Of a stretch of DNA of 64,000 bases, positions 12,488 through 20,404 are shown one piece after another. Source of the DNA: Mycolicibacterium sphagni. GTDB taxonomy: Bacteria; Actinomycetota; Actinomycetes; Mycobacteriales; Mycobacteriaceae. The translations under genes were made by a program, and so were the position numbers. Below the pieces are notes generated by a model that had not been told where the DNA came from, made no database searches, and saw only the letters and a list, made by a program, of their open reading frames with translations. The stretch is taken from contig NZ_NOZR01000028.1 of assembly GCF_002250655.1 (NCBI RefSeq), positions 1 to 64,000 on the forward strand. The letters run 5' to 3'. Position 1 is the first letter of the stretch, and every line of letters starts with the position of its first letter.

Positions 12488-14577
12488 GCTTGCGGGTAGG
12501 GCGCGTAGCGGTTGTTGTATCCCACTTGGCGGTTGGCGATCTGGGCCGCCCGCTCGTCGGGCGTCACGTAGACGGTTCCGGCGGGAAGCACCGTTGCGAG
12601 GTCGGAGAGATTGACCACCTGCGAGCTCACCGTCGGATCGACGTCGGAATCGGGATCGAAATCCTGAAACCGGATGGAAATCGTGCCCTGATTCAGACCG
12701 CCGGTGGACACCCAGTTGGCCACGCCGGGATCGGTAGGGGAAACCACGATCGTGTAAGATTCGCCGTCGGCATTGATATCGGACTGACTGATATTGAGGC
12801 TGGTCTGCTCGTCCCAGTAGTTGTTGGTGATCGTCCAGTCGTTGGTAACGGGAACGCTGAAATACCCTGCCATTCCGGGGTTGATCGTGATCACCAGCGC
12901 TTGGTTGTCGGCCAGCTGGAAGTAGCCGACGCTCTGCAACTGCGTGGCGAGGAACGACGCGTTGTGAGCGGGATTCGACAAGACATTCGGCGCCTTCGTT
13001 TGACCGGTGGTGGCGTCCTTGGTGGCGACCGACATGTACTTGTCCTCGCCGCTGATCCCTAGCAGGAGCATTATCACCGCGGTCTCGATCGATTGCAGCA
13101 GACGCGGCGCCGGCAGCGGCGGGATGACAGACACCAGCGAGGTCAGCAGCGGATTGCCGGACACCAGGGGCCCGATCCCCGGGATCGCGAATCCGCCGAG
13201 CTGACTGAACAAGCTGTCGGGCGGCCCGCTGACCCGCAGGATCGATAGGCTCATTGGCTCCTGAGTGTTCCAATCCGACAATGTGTTTCGGGTCGTGATC
13301 AAGGTGGCGCCGGGCGGAAGGTACAGGTGATTGCTCTGCCCCGGTGCCGTTGGCGTCGAATCGACTGTGATGGTGAAGCTGCCGTCGGGGTTGAGCACCA
13401 GGTCCTTGCCGTTGAGGTTGTCGGCGGTCGTACCGCTCAGGCCGGTGAGCACGCTGAAATTGGTGTCGGCGGGCAGCGTGCCGTCGAATTTGCCGGTGAT
13501 CACGTACGACGAGGCGGTGTTCACCCCGACGAAGCGGTAGATGGTGTCGGGGTTGTCGTACCAGATCCGCGAGCCGGCGAAGGTCTGCAGATACCAGCTG
13601 TGTGTGGGCGCGACCTGTTGAAAGATTTTGGGGGCGTTGGAATTCAGCAGCAGCACTTCCATCGCTGCCTGGTTCGCATACTCGGTGACCGCCTGATCGA
13701 GCTGGGCCATGTTCTCTTGGTCCGGCCCGCCGATCATGGCGAAGTTTTTCTGCGCGGCCAGCCACCAGCCGACCTTGAGGACTACCTTGGCCAGTTGCAC
13801 GAACGGCGAATTGGCCAGCTGGGTGGCGGTCTGTTCGCCGTCGAGCTGGTCGGTGGTGGAGAGTACGGACGTCGGCGCGGCCGCCCCCGGGTTTTCCAGA
13901 ACCGTGACCGTCGCCGTCGCAGTGGAGCCGCCGTTGGGCGCGAAAAACGTTGCCAGGCCGTGCCAGTGTATTTGATTGCCGGGCTGGTCGTCAGCGACGA
14001 CGGTGAAGGTGTCGGTGCCGCCGAGCGTAGTGAACTGCGCGTCGGGGGTGTAGGTGAAGGTGCCGTCCGCGTTGATGACGACGGTGCCGTGCTGTGGTGC
14101 CGAGGTGACGGTGTAGGTCAACGCATATCCGTTGGCCTGCTTGGCGTTGAGGGTGCCGGTAATCGTTCCGTCGTCGGCCTGGACATTCTGGGCGGCGTTG
14201 TAGCCCATTGTCGGGGTGCGAGCGAAGAGGATATTGCCGATCGTGGCGGCCGGCTGCTGTGTTGTCGCTTCGGCCTCGCGACGCGCGTAGCCGAGGACAT
14301 CGGTCAGTGTGGCGGCGTCGCGCGGGATCAGGGGGTTGGTGCGCGCCTGGGTACTCGGGCGTGGGGCAGCGGTACCGGTTCGCTTGGTAGCGGTCACCGA
14401 CTGACTGGCGGCGGCATGAGGCGCCGAGTGGGCCGACGGGTTCGAACCGGAGTTGCCGGTGTCGGCGGCTGCGACTGCGGGGCTGTTGGTTACCGCCACG
14501 CCGACGCCGAGCGCGAAGGCCAGCGCCCCGACCCGCCCGACGTGCCGGGTATACCGACCCGATGTGGTGTGAGTCAC
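12484..14577 (-). CDS. Large secreted mosaic protein: VCBS/cadherin-like repeat plus DUF1254/DUF1214-like region
   Basis: A 697-residue exported protein. Residues 1-38 form a signal peptide ending in AVAAADTG, followed by a Ser/Ala/Thr-rich linker. Around residues 115-225 there is a beta-sandwich repeat of the VCBS/Ig-like kind (ADGTFTYTPDAQF, GTDTFTVVADD). The remaining 450 residues resemble the DUF1254/DUF1214 pair: a Trp/Tyr-rich middle (SWYLQTFAGSRIWYDNPDT) and a C-terminal beta-rich part (VTNDWTITNNYWDEQTSLN). DUF1254 and DUF1214 proteins are widespread and their roles are poorly known. The combination with a signal peptide and an adhesion-type repeat suggests a cell-surface protein. It is divergent from the 13E12 gene and shares a spacer containing a LexA box. 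Confidence 0.8.
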   Translation of the reverse strand: MTHTTSGRYTRHVGRVGALAFALGVGVAVTNSPAVAAADTGNSGSNPSAHSAPHAAASQSVTATKRTGTAAPRPSTQARTNPLIPRDAATLTDVLGYARREAEATTQQPAATIGNILFARTPTMGYNAAQNVQADDGTITGTLNAKQANGYALTYTVTSAPQHGTVVINADGTFTYTPDAQFTTLGGTDTFTVVADDQPGNQIHWHGLATFFAPNGGSTATATVTVLENPGAAAPTSVLSTTDQLDGEQTATQLANSPFVQLAKVVLKVGWWLAAQKNFAMIGGPDQENMAQLDQAVTEYANQAAMEVLLLNSNAPKIFQQVAPTHSWYLQTFAGSRIWYDNPDTIYRFVGVNTASSYVITGKFDGTLPADTNFSVLTGLSGTTADNLNGKDLVLNPDGSFTITVDSTPTAPGQSNHLYLPPGATLITTRNTLSDWNTQEPMSLSILRVSGPPDSLFSQLGGFAIPGIGPLVSGNPLLTSLVSVIPPLPAPRLLQSIETAVIMLLLGISGEDKYMSVATKDATTGQTKAPNVLSNPAHNASFLATQLQSVGYFQLADNQALVITINPGMAGYFSVPVTNDWTITNNYWDEQTSLNISQSDINADGESYTIVVSPTDPGVANWVSTGGLNQGTISIRFQDFDPDSDVDPTVSSQVVNLSDLATVLPAGTVYVTPDERAAQIANRQVGYNNRYAPYPQA

Positions 14578-14613
14578 TCACGGACCTTAAGTTGTCGGCT
14601 GGGTGCATTACTA

Positions 14614-14629
14614 TCGAACGTATGTTCGA
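14614..14629. promoter_or_regulatory. LexA (SOS) box
   Basis: The 16-base perfect palindrome TCGAACGTATGTTCGA matches the mycobacterial SOS box (TCGAAC-N4-GTTCGA). It lies between divergent genes, 37 bases upstream of the secreted-protein start (14577) and 36 bases upstream of the preferred 13E12 start (14666). Several M. tuberculosis 13E12-family genes are known to be LexA-controlled. Confidence 0.88.
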
Positions 14630-14665
14630 GATTTAAAGGATGTCGACGGCGCTGCCGGGGAGTCG

Positions 14666-15904
14666 GTGCTGGTGGAACGCATCGCGGAGCTGGAGCGGCT
14701 CAAGTCCGCGGCCGCGGCGGCCCAGGCGCGGGTGACGGCGGCGTTGGATGTGGCGCGGTGGTCCGCGGAGGCGGCGGCGGGTGTTCCTGCTGCGCGGCGC
14801 GGGCGTGGGTTGGCGGCGGAGGTGGCGTTGGCGCGGCGGGATTCACCGGCCAGGGGTGATCGCCACCTCGGGCTGGCCAAGGCGTTGGTTCACGAGATGC
14901 CGCACACGCTCGCCGCGCTCGAAGGCGGTGCTCTGTCGGAGTGGCGGGCCACGATCGTGGTGCGGGAGTCGGCCTGTCTGGACGTGGAGGATCGGCGTCG
15001 GCTGGACGAGGAGTTGTGTTCGGATACGGGCACATTGGAGGGTGTGGGGGATGCCGCTTTGGCCGCGGCGGCCAAATCGATTGCCTATCGGCTGGACCCG
15101 CACGCGGTGGTGGACCGGGCGGCCAAGGCTGCAGGGGAGCGCACCGTGACGATCCGACCGGCGCCGGACACCATGACTTACGTGACCGCGCTGCTGCCGG
15201 TGGCGCAGGGAGTCTCGGTGTTCGCCGCGCTCAAGCGGCAGGCCGATGCCTGCTTCGACGGGCGCTCGCGGGGTCAGGTCATGGCCGACACCATGGTGGA
15301 GCGGGTCACCGGCCGCCCGGCCGATGAGGCGGTGCCTGTGGCGGTCAATGTGGTGATTTCGGATCAGGCACTGCTGGGCGCAGAGCAGGGTCCGGCTGTC
15401 ATCGCGGGCTATGGGTCGGTGCCCTCGGCGGTTGCCCAGAAAATGATCCTGGAGGCGGTGACCGATACGCGGTCGCGAGCCACGTTACGCCGGCTGTATG
15501 CCACCCCGGCCAACGGTGCGCTGGTGGCCCTGGAGTCACGGGCGCGGCTGTTCCCTCAGGGGTTGGCCGATTTTATCGAGCTGCGGGATCAACGCTGCCG
15601 AACGCCGTACTGCGATGCCCCTGTTCGGCACCGTGACCACGCGAGACCCTACGCGCGCGGCGGCCCCACCAGTGCGGTCAACGGCCTGGGAATGTGCGAA
15701 GGCTGCAACTACACCAAGGAGTCGCCGGGCTGGAAGGTGGCTGCTGAGGTCGACGAGAATGGCAGTCACACAGCGGAATTCAGCACCCCGACCGGGGCGA
15801 ACTACCATTCGGCCGCACCGCCAATGCCCGGCACACCAAAAATGCCGATGACCGCCGCCGAGATGTACCTCAACGGCGAGCTGCTACGCGTGCTCGCCGC
15901 CTGA
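14666..15904 (+). CDS. 13E12 repeat family HNH endonuclease-like protein (DUF222)
   Basis: A 412-residue DUF222/HNH protein. The N-terminal DUF222 region (about 1-300) contains the conserved SPARGDRHLGLAKALVHEMP and APDTMTYVTALLPVAQGV. The C-terminal HNH region is CRTPYCDAP, then HRDHARPYARGGPTSAVNG, then MCEGCNYTKE, with the zinc-binding Cys pairs and the His-Asp-His core intact. The natural role of this multicopy family is unsettled; the HNH fold predicts a DNase. The GTG at 14666 has GGGAG just upstream; an in-frame GTG at 14603 would run across the LexA box. The ATG at 14622 inside the box begins MFE as in relatives but stops after 4 codons, so the N-terminus may have been frameshifted. 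Confidence 0.85.
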   Translation: MLVERIAELERLKSAAAAAQARVTAALDVARWSAEAAAGVPAARRGRGLAAEVALARRDSPARGDRHLGLAKALVHEMPHTLAALEGGALSEWRATIVVRESACLDVEDRRRLDEELCSDTGTLEGVGDAALAAAAKSIAYRLDPHAVVDRAAKAAGERTVTIRPAPDTMTYVTALLPVAQGVSVFAALKRQADACFDGRSRGQVMADTMVERVTGRPADEAVPVAVNVVISDQALLGAEQGPAVIAGYGSVPSAVAQKMILEAVTDTRSRATLRRLYATPANGALVALESRARLFPQGLADFIELRDQRCRTPYCDAPVRHRDHARPYARGGPTSAVNGLGMCEGCNYTKESPGWKVAAEVDENGSHTAEFSTPTGANYHSAAPPMPGTPKMPMTAAEMYLNGELLRVLAA

Positions 15905-15906
15905 TC

Positions 15907-16659
15907 TCAGCGACGCTGGGCGGCGGCCAGCCGGGCCTTGAACTCCGGCGACTCGATCGAGGTGGCCTGCGGGCCGAGCTCGATGTCCTTGGCCGCCTCG
16001 TGATGATCGGTGTCGAGGAAGCCCGGGATGACGGTGGCGCGCATCGACGCCTTGGTGGCGAGCACGACCTCGCGCGGCGCGGACGCGGGGCCGGCAGCCA
16101 ACTCGAGTGCGGCGGCGACGGGATCCTCGGCGACAGTCAGGGCAAGACCATGCTCGACGGCGGCCTCTGCGTCGAACCGCATGCCGAACAGCAGCGCGGC
16201 GCGAGCCACCTGCGGACCGACCGCGCGCTGCAACATCCAGGTGGCGCCGCCGCCGGGATGGATGCCCAGCTTCTGGAACCTCGGATCGAAGAGGGCATGC
16301 GGCCCGGCGATGCGGACGTCGGCGGCCAGCGCCAGGTTGAGTCCTGCGCCCACCGCGGCGCCGTTGACCGCCGCAATGGTCGGCAGCGTGCAACGGCCGA
16401 CGGCCATGAAGCCGGCATAGATGCGTTCGAGACCTTCCCTGGCGGCCGCGCCGAGGGCGGACAGATCCGCGCCCGCGCAGAAGGCCTTGCCCGCGCCGGT
16501 GATCACGACGGCATTGGCCTCGGCTTCGGCGGCCTCGACCGCCGTGCGCAACTCCTGCGACATCGCGTCGGTCACGGCGTTGCGCCGGTCGGGATCGTTG
16601 ACGGTGATCAGCGCGACCCGATCCTTGACTTCGTACAGCACCAAATCAGCCACAGCCAT
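15907..16659 (-). CDS. Enoyl-CoA hydratase/isomerase family protein (EchA14-like)
   Basis: A 250-residue crotonase-fold protein. The oxyanion-hole segments are AFCAGADLSALG and AAVNGAAVGAGLNLALAADVRIA. At the site where classical hydratases carry two catalytic Glu residues, here FQKLGIHPGGGATWML, the acidic residues are replaced. This resembles EchA14 (Rv2486) and may mean isomerase, thioester-hydrolase or other activity. It converges with the HNH gene, with 2 bases between stops, and is divergent from the amidase operon. Substrate unknown. Confidence 0.85.
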   Translation of the reverse strand: MAVADLVLYEVKDRVALITVNDPDRRNAVTDAMSQELRTAVEAAEAEANAVVITGAGKAFCAGADLSALGAAAREGLERIYAGFMAVGRCTLPTIAAVNGAAVGAGLNLALAADVRIAGPHALFDPRFQKLGIHPGGGATWMLQRAVGPQVARAALLFGMRFDAEAAVEHGLALTVAEDPVAAALELAAGPASAPREVVLATKASMRATVIPGFLDTDHHEAAKDIELGPQATSIESPEFKARLAAAQRR

Positions 16660-16769
16660 GATCGTGCCACGAGACGGTTTTACGCCGAGGAAATAATGCC
16701 GCGCGCGCTACCTCGATAGTTGCGCTTCAATGGATCCGTCGTTCGGCGCGTCAGTCAGAGGGGACCTAT

Positions 16770-17429
16770 ATGGCCACGATCAATGCGGAACCGTTCCCGC
16801 TGGACTTTGACGTCGCGAGCAGCGCGCTGGTGATCATCGACATGCAGCGCGACTTCGTGCTACCCGGTGGATTCGGTGAGGCCCTCGGCAACGACACGTC
16901 ACTGCTGTTGGCCGCGGTCGAACCCATCGAGCGCGTGCTGGAACACGCGCGCAAGATCGCCATGTTGGTCATCCACACCCGCGAGGGGCACCGCCCGGAC
17001 CTCACCGACTGTCCGCCGGCCAAGCTGAACCGGGGCGGCAAGACGTTCATCGGGGAGGCCGGCCCGATGGGCCGCATCCTGGTTCGTGGCGAGAAGGGCC
17101 ACGACATCATCGACCAGCTGTCCCCGATCGACGGCGAGCCGGTGATCGACAAGCCCGGCAAGGGCAGCTTCCACGCCACCGACCTGGGCCAGATCCTGTC
17201 CGACCGCGGCATCAAGACCCTGGTGGTTTGCGGGGTGACCACGGAAGTCTGCGTGCACACCACCGTCCGCGAAGCCAACGATCGCGGGTACGAATGCCTG
17301 GTCCTCAGCGACTGTGTGGCGTCGTACTTCCCGGAGTTCCAGCGGGTGGCACTGGAGATGATCAAGGCTCAGGGCGCGATCTTCGGCTGGGTGGCCGACG
17401 CCGACGCATTCATCGCTGCCACGTCCTGA
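16770..17429 (+). CDS. Isochorismatase-family cysteine amidohydrolase, biuret-hydrolase-like
   Basis: A 219-residue isochorismatase-fold hydrolase with the cysteine amidase triad visible: Asp in IIDMQRDF, Lys in IDKPGKGSFHATDL, and the nucleophile Cys in GVTTEVCVHTTVREANDRGY. The segments HTREGHRPDLTD, GPMGRILVRGEKGHDII and REANDRGYECLVL closely recall biuret hydrolase (BiuH), which converts biuret to allophanate and ammonia. A related ureido-amide is equally possible. It is the first gene of the four-gene carbamoyl operon, 3 bases before the fdrA start. GGGGACC at 16759-16765 lies just upstream of the ATG. Family is certain; the biuret assignment is inferred. Confidence 0.85.
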   Translation: MATINAEPFPLDFDVASSALVIIDMQRDFVLPGGFGEALGNDTSLLLAAVEPIERVLEHARKIAMLVIHTREGHRPDLTDCPPAKLNRGGKTFIGEAGPMGRILVRGEKGHDIIDQLSPIDGEPVIDKPGKGSFHATDLGQILSDRGIKTLVVCGVTTEVCVHTTVREANDRGYECLVLSDCVASYFPEFQRVALEMIKAQGAIFGWVADADAFIAATS

Positions 17430-17432
17430 CGC

Positions 17433-18989
17433 ATGGGAATCAGTTCGCGTTTTTACCCCAACCTGTACAAGGACTCGGTGTCCTTGATGACGGTGTCGGC
17501 GCGCGTGACGTCGATACCTGGCATCGAGGCCGCCTCGGTGGTGATGGCCTCAGCCACCAATGTCGACAACCTGGCCCAGGCCGGTCTCGGCACGTTCGAG
17601 ATCCGGCCGAACGACCTCGTCGTCGCCGTGGCCGGCAGCGAGGAGGCTTGTGACGAGGCGCTCGCGGTGGCCGACAAGTTGCTGTCGACGGCACCGGCCG
17701 ACGGTGGAGACACCGCTGCCGCCGCGCCGACCACCAGCCTGCAGATGGCCGTTGCCAAGGACCCCGCACTGAACCTCGCGCTGATCTCGGTGCCCGGCGA
17801 CTACGCCGCCGCCGAGGCGATGAAGGCGCTGCGGCTGGGTCTGGACGTCATGGTGTTCAGCGACAACGTCAGTGTGCAAGCCGAACTGGCACTGAAGCTT
17901 TACGCCCGTGAAGCCGACCTGATGGTGATGGGCCCAGATTGCGGAACCTCGATCGTCAACGGCATCCCGCTTGGCTTCGCCAATGTGGTGCGCCGCGGGC
18001 CGATAGGGGTGGTCGGTGCCTCGGGCACCGGCACCCAGGAGGTGACCGTTCGGATCCACCAAAACGGATCGGGGGTGTCGCAGGCGCTTGGCACCGGCGG
18101 CCACGATTTGGCCGACTCCATCGGTGGTATCTCGATGTTGCACGGCCTGGCCGCTCTCGACGGTGATCCTGCGACCAAAGTCATCGTTCTGGTGTCCAAG
18201 CCGCCATCGGCTGCGGTGGCCGCGAAAGTGCTTGCCGCAGCACGAGCCAGCGCCAAACCGGTGGTGGTGATCTTCCTCGGTGCGGACCCCGCGACCATCA
18301 CCGGCGACGGCGTGTACGGCGCCGCCTACCTGGCGCAGGCCGCCGACATGGCGGTCGCGCTGGCCCGCGGCGAGCAACTCAGCTCCGGTGACATCGCGAT
18401 CTCGCCCGACATGCAGCGCACCCTGAGCGATCTCGCGGATTCGATGGCGTCGAGTCAGCGACACGTCAGGGGCATCTTCTCCGGCGGCACCTTCTGCTTC
18501 GAAGCACAGCTGGTGCACCGATCCCACGGCATCACCGCGCGGTCCAACACCCCGGTGGCGGGAAATGCCGGTTTGGCCGACATCCGAACCAGCTTGGAGA
18601 ACACCATCATCGACATGGGTGACGATGAATTCACCCAGGGCAGGCCACATCCCATGATCGATCCGTCGGGCAAGGATGCACGCATCCGCGACGAGATCGC
18701 CGATCCGGCGACGGCCGTCGTCCTGTTCGACGTTGTGCTCGGCTACGGCTCGGCCGACGATCCCACTGCGGAACTGATTTCGATCATCGACGTTGCCGGG
18801 GCCGCGGCCCGTGCCGAAGGACGGACCGTGGCATTCATCGGCTACGTGTGCGGCACCGACCTGGATCCGCAAGACCGCGCCGCCGCGGTCGCCGGCCTGC
18901 AGTCCGTTGGCGTGCTGATCGCCTCCAGCAATGCCGAGGCAGCGCTGTGGTCGGCAACGTTGATCGCCGCGCGGGGAGGCCAGCGGTGA
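17433..18989 (+). CDS. fdrA: FdrA-family acyl-CoA synthetase-like subunit of a carbamoyltransferase
   Basis: A 518-residue FdrA protein with two CoA-binding/succinyl-CoA-synthetase-alpha-like halves (MGPDCGTSIVNGIPLGFANV, GVVGASGTGTQEVTVRIH) and the conserved QGRPHPMIDPS stretch near residue 410. In Escherichia coli the FdrA homologue (AllF) works with a DUF1116 protein (AllG) and a DUF2877 protein (AllH) as oxamate carbamoyltransferase, phosphorolysing oxalurate to oxamate and carbamoyl phosphate. Here FdrA is directly followed by a DUF1116 gene (GTGA overlap) and a carbamate kinase, but no DUF2877 gene is present. Most likely the catalytic part of a carbamoyl-phosphate-forming enzyme whose carbamoyl donor is not known. 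Confidence 0.85.
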   Translation: MGISSRFYPNLYKDSVSLMTVSARVTSIPGIEAASVVMASATNVDNLAQAGLGTFEIRPNDLVVAVAGSEEACDEALAVADKLLSTAPADGGDTAAAAPTTSLQMAVAKDPALNLALISVPGDYAAAEAMKALRLGLDVMVFSDNVSVQAELALKLYAREADLMVMGPDCGTSIVNGIPLGFANVVRRGPIGVVGASGTGTQEVTVRIHQNGSGVSQALGTGGHDLADSIGGISMLHGLAALDGDPATKVIVLVSKPPSAAVAAKVLAAARASAKPVVVIFLGADPATITGDGVYGAAYLAQAADMAVALARGEQLSSGDIAISPDMQRTLSDLADSMASSQRHVRGIFSGGTFCFEAQLVHRSHGITARSNTPVAGNAGLADIRTSLENTIIDMGDDEFTQGRPHPMIDPSGKDARIRDEIADPATAVVLFDVVLGYGSADDPTAELISIIDVAGAAARAEGRTVAFIGYVCGTDLDPQDRAAAVAGLQSVGVLIASSNAEAALWSATLIAARGGQR

Positions 18990-20404
18990 AAAAGCTGTTC
19001 GAGCAAGACCTCAAGGTCGTCAACGTCGGGCTGCAGGGCTTCGCCACCAATATCACCGCTGCCGGTGGAGAGGTCACCAACCTCACGTGGGCACCGCCGG
19101 CCGGTGCCGATCCCGCGCTGGGCTGGACGCTGGCCACCTTGATCGGTGACCCACGAATCGAAGCGGCGAATCACACTGCCTTTGAACGTTATCTGGCGGC
19201 GCAGCCGCGACTGGTCGACCTGGTTCGCGCCAGTGAGGTGATCGCCGGCCTAGGCCCGCGGGAGCGTCGCATTCTGCATTCCGGGCCCCCGATCGCCTGG
19301 CCCGACATGTGCGGACCGCAACGTGGCGCGATCGCCGGAGCGATCCTCTACGAGGGCTGGGCCGACGACCTCGATTCCGCCGAAACGCTCGCCGGCAGTG
19401 GGGAAGTGGCGCTGGAGCCCTGCCATGAGCACGGCGCTGTCGGGCCGATGGCGGGCATCATCAGCCCGACGATGCCGGTGTGGGTGGTGGAGAACACCGC
19501 CGCGGGAAACCGGGCCTACTGCAACCTCAACGAGGGACTGGGCAAGGTGCTGCGGTTCGGCGCCAACTCACCCGACGTGCTCGATCGGCTGCGCTGGCTG
19601 GGCAGCGACTTCTTCGCCACTATGCAGGTCGCGGTGCGCGGCCTGGCCGACCCCGACCTCAAACCGCTGATGGCTCAAGCGCTGCACATGGGCGACGAAC
19701 TGCACAACCGCAACGCCGCGGCGTCCGCGCTGTTGTTCAAGCGGTTGACGCTGTCGCTGTTGGGATCCGACGTACCATCCGACGCCGTGCGGCGGGCCCT
19801 GGAGTTCGTCGCCGGCAACGACCACTTCTTCCTCAACATCTCGATGGCCGCATCGAAGTCGATGTCGGATGCCGCCGCCGGGGTGCCGGGCAGCAGCATG
19901 GTCACCGTGATGGCCCGCAACGGGGTGAACTTCGGCATAAAGCTCTCTGGCACCGGCGACCAGTGGTTTCAGGCGCCCGCCAATCCCGTCGACGGACTGT
20001 ACTTCCCGGGCTACACCGTCGACGACGCAGCCGCCGATCTCGGTGACTCGGCGATCACCGAGACCAACGGGCTCGGTGGATTCGCGATGGCTGCCTCCCC
20101 GGCGATCGTCCAATTCGTGGGGGGCACCCCGGCGGACGCGACGGCCAACAGTCGTCGAATGCTGTCGATCACGCTGGGCGCCAACCCCGCATTCACGTTG
20201 CCGCCGTTGAACTTCGGTGGCACACCGGCCGGAATCGACGCCCGCCTGGTGGTCGATACCGGCGTCCTGCCCATCATCAACACCGGCATCGCGCACCGAC
20301 AGGCCGGTGTCGGGCAGATCGGGGCGGGCATCACCACCGCGCCGATGGAGTGTTTCAACGACGCGCTGGCTGCGCTGGCATCAGGACTTGGAGAGCAGAA
20401 GTGA
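18986..20404 (+). CDS. DUF1116 protein, second subunit of the FdrA carbamoyltransferase
   Basis: A 472-residue DUF1116 (YlbE/AllG-like) protein. Conserved stretches include HSGPPIAWPDMCGPQRGAI, LEPCHEHGAVGPMAGIISP, NRNAAASALLFKRL and VMARNGVNFGIKLSG. In the E. coli oxamate carbamoyltransferase the DUF1116 protein is an obligatory partner of FdrA. The GTG start at 18986 overlaps the fdrA stop by four bases and is preceded by GGGGAGG at 18973-18979. Its own stop overlaps the carbamate kinase start in the same way. The complex is expected in the cytosol. Confidence 0.87.
   Translation: MKKLFEQDLKVVNVGLQGFATNITAAGGEVTNLTWAPPAGADPALGWTLATLIGDPRIEAANHTAFERYLAAQPRLVDLVRASEVIAGLGPRERRILHSGPPIAWPDMCGPQRGAIAGAILYEGWADDLDSAETLAGSGEVALEPCHEHGAVGPMAGIISPTMPVWVVENTAAGNRAYCNLNEGLGKVLRFGANSPDVLDRLRWLGSDFFATMQVAVRGLADPDLKPLMAQALHMGDELHNRNAAASALLFKRLTLSLLGSDVPSDAVRRALEFVAGNDHFFLNISMAASKSMSDAAAGVPGSSMVTVMARNGVNFGIKLSGTGDQWFQAPANPVDGLYFPGYTVDDAAADLGDSAITETNGLGGFAMAASPAIVQFVGGTPADATANSRRMLSITLGANPAFTLPPLNFGGTPAGIDARLVVDTGVLPIINTGIAHRQAGVGQIGAGITTAPMECFNDALAALASGLGEQK

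Noticed and set aside
13327..14859. A 510-codon plus-strand frame opposite the secreted mosaic protein
   Set aside because: Gly/Arg/Val-rich antisense frame that also runs through the LexA box and into the 13E12 gene in the wrong frame.
16770..17429. Calling the amidase a true isochorismatase or nicotinamidase
   Set aside because: No siderophore or NAD genes nearby, and its motifs resemble biuret hydrolase more closely.
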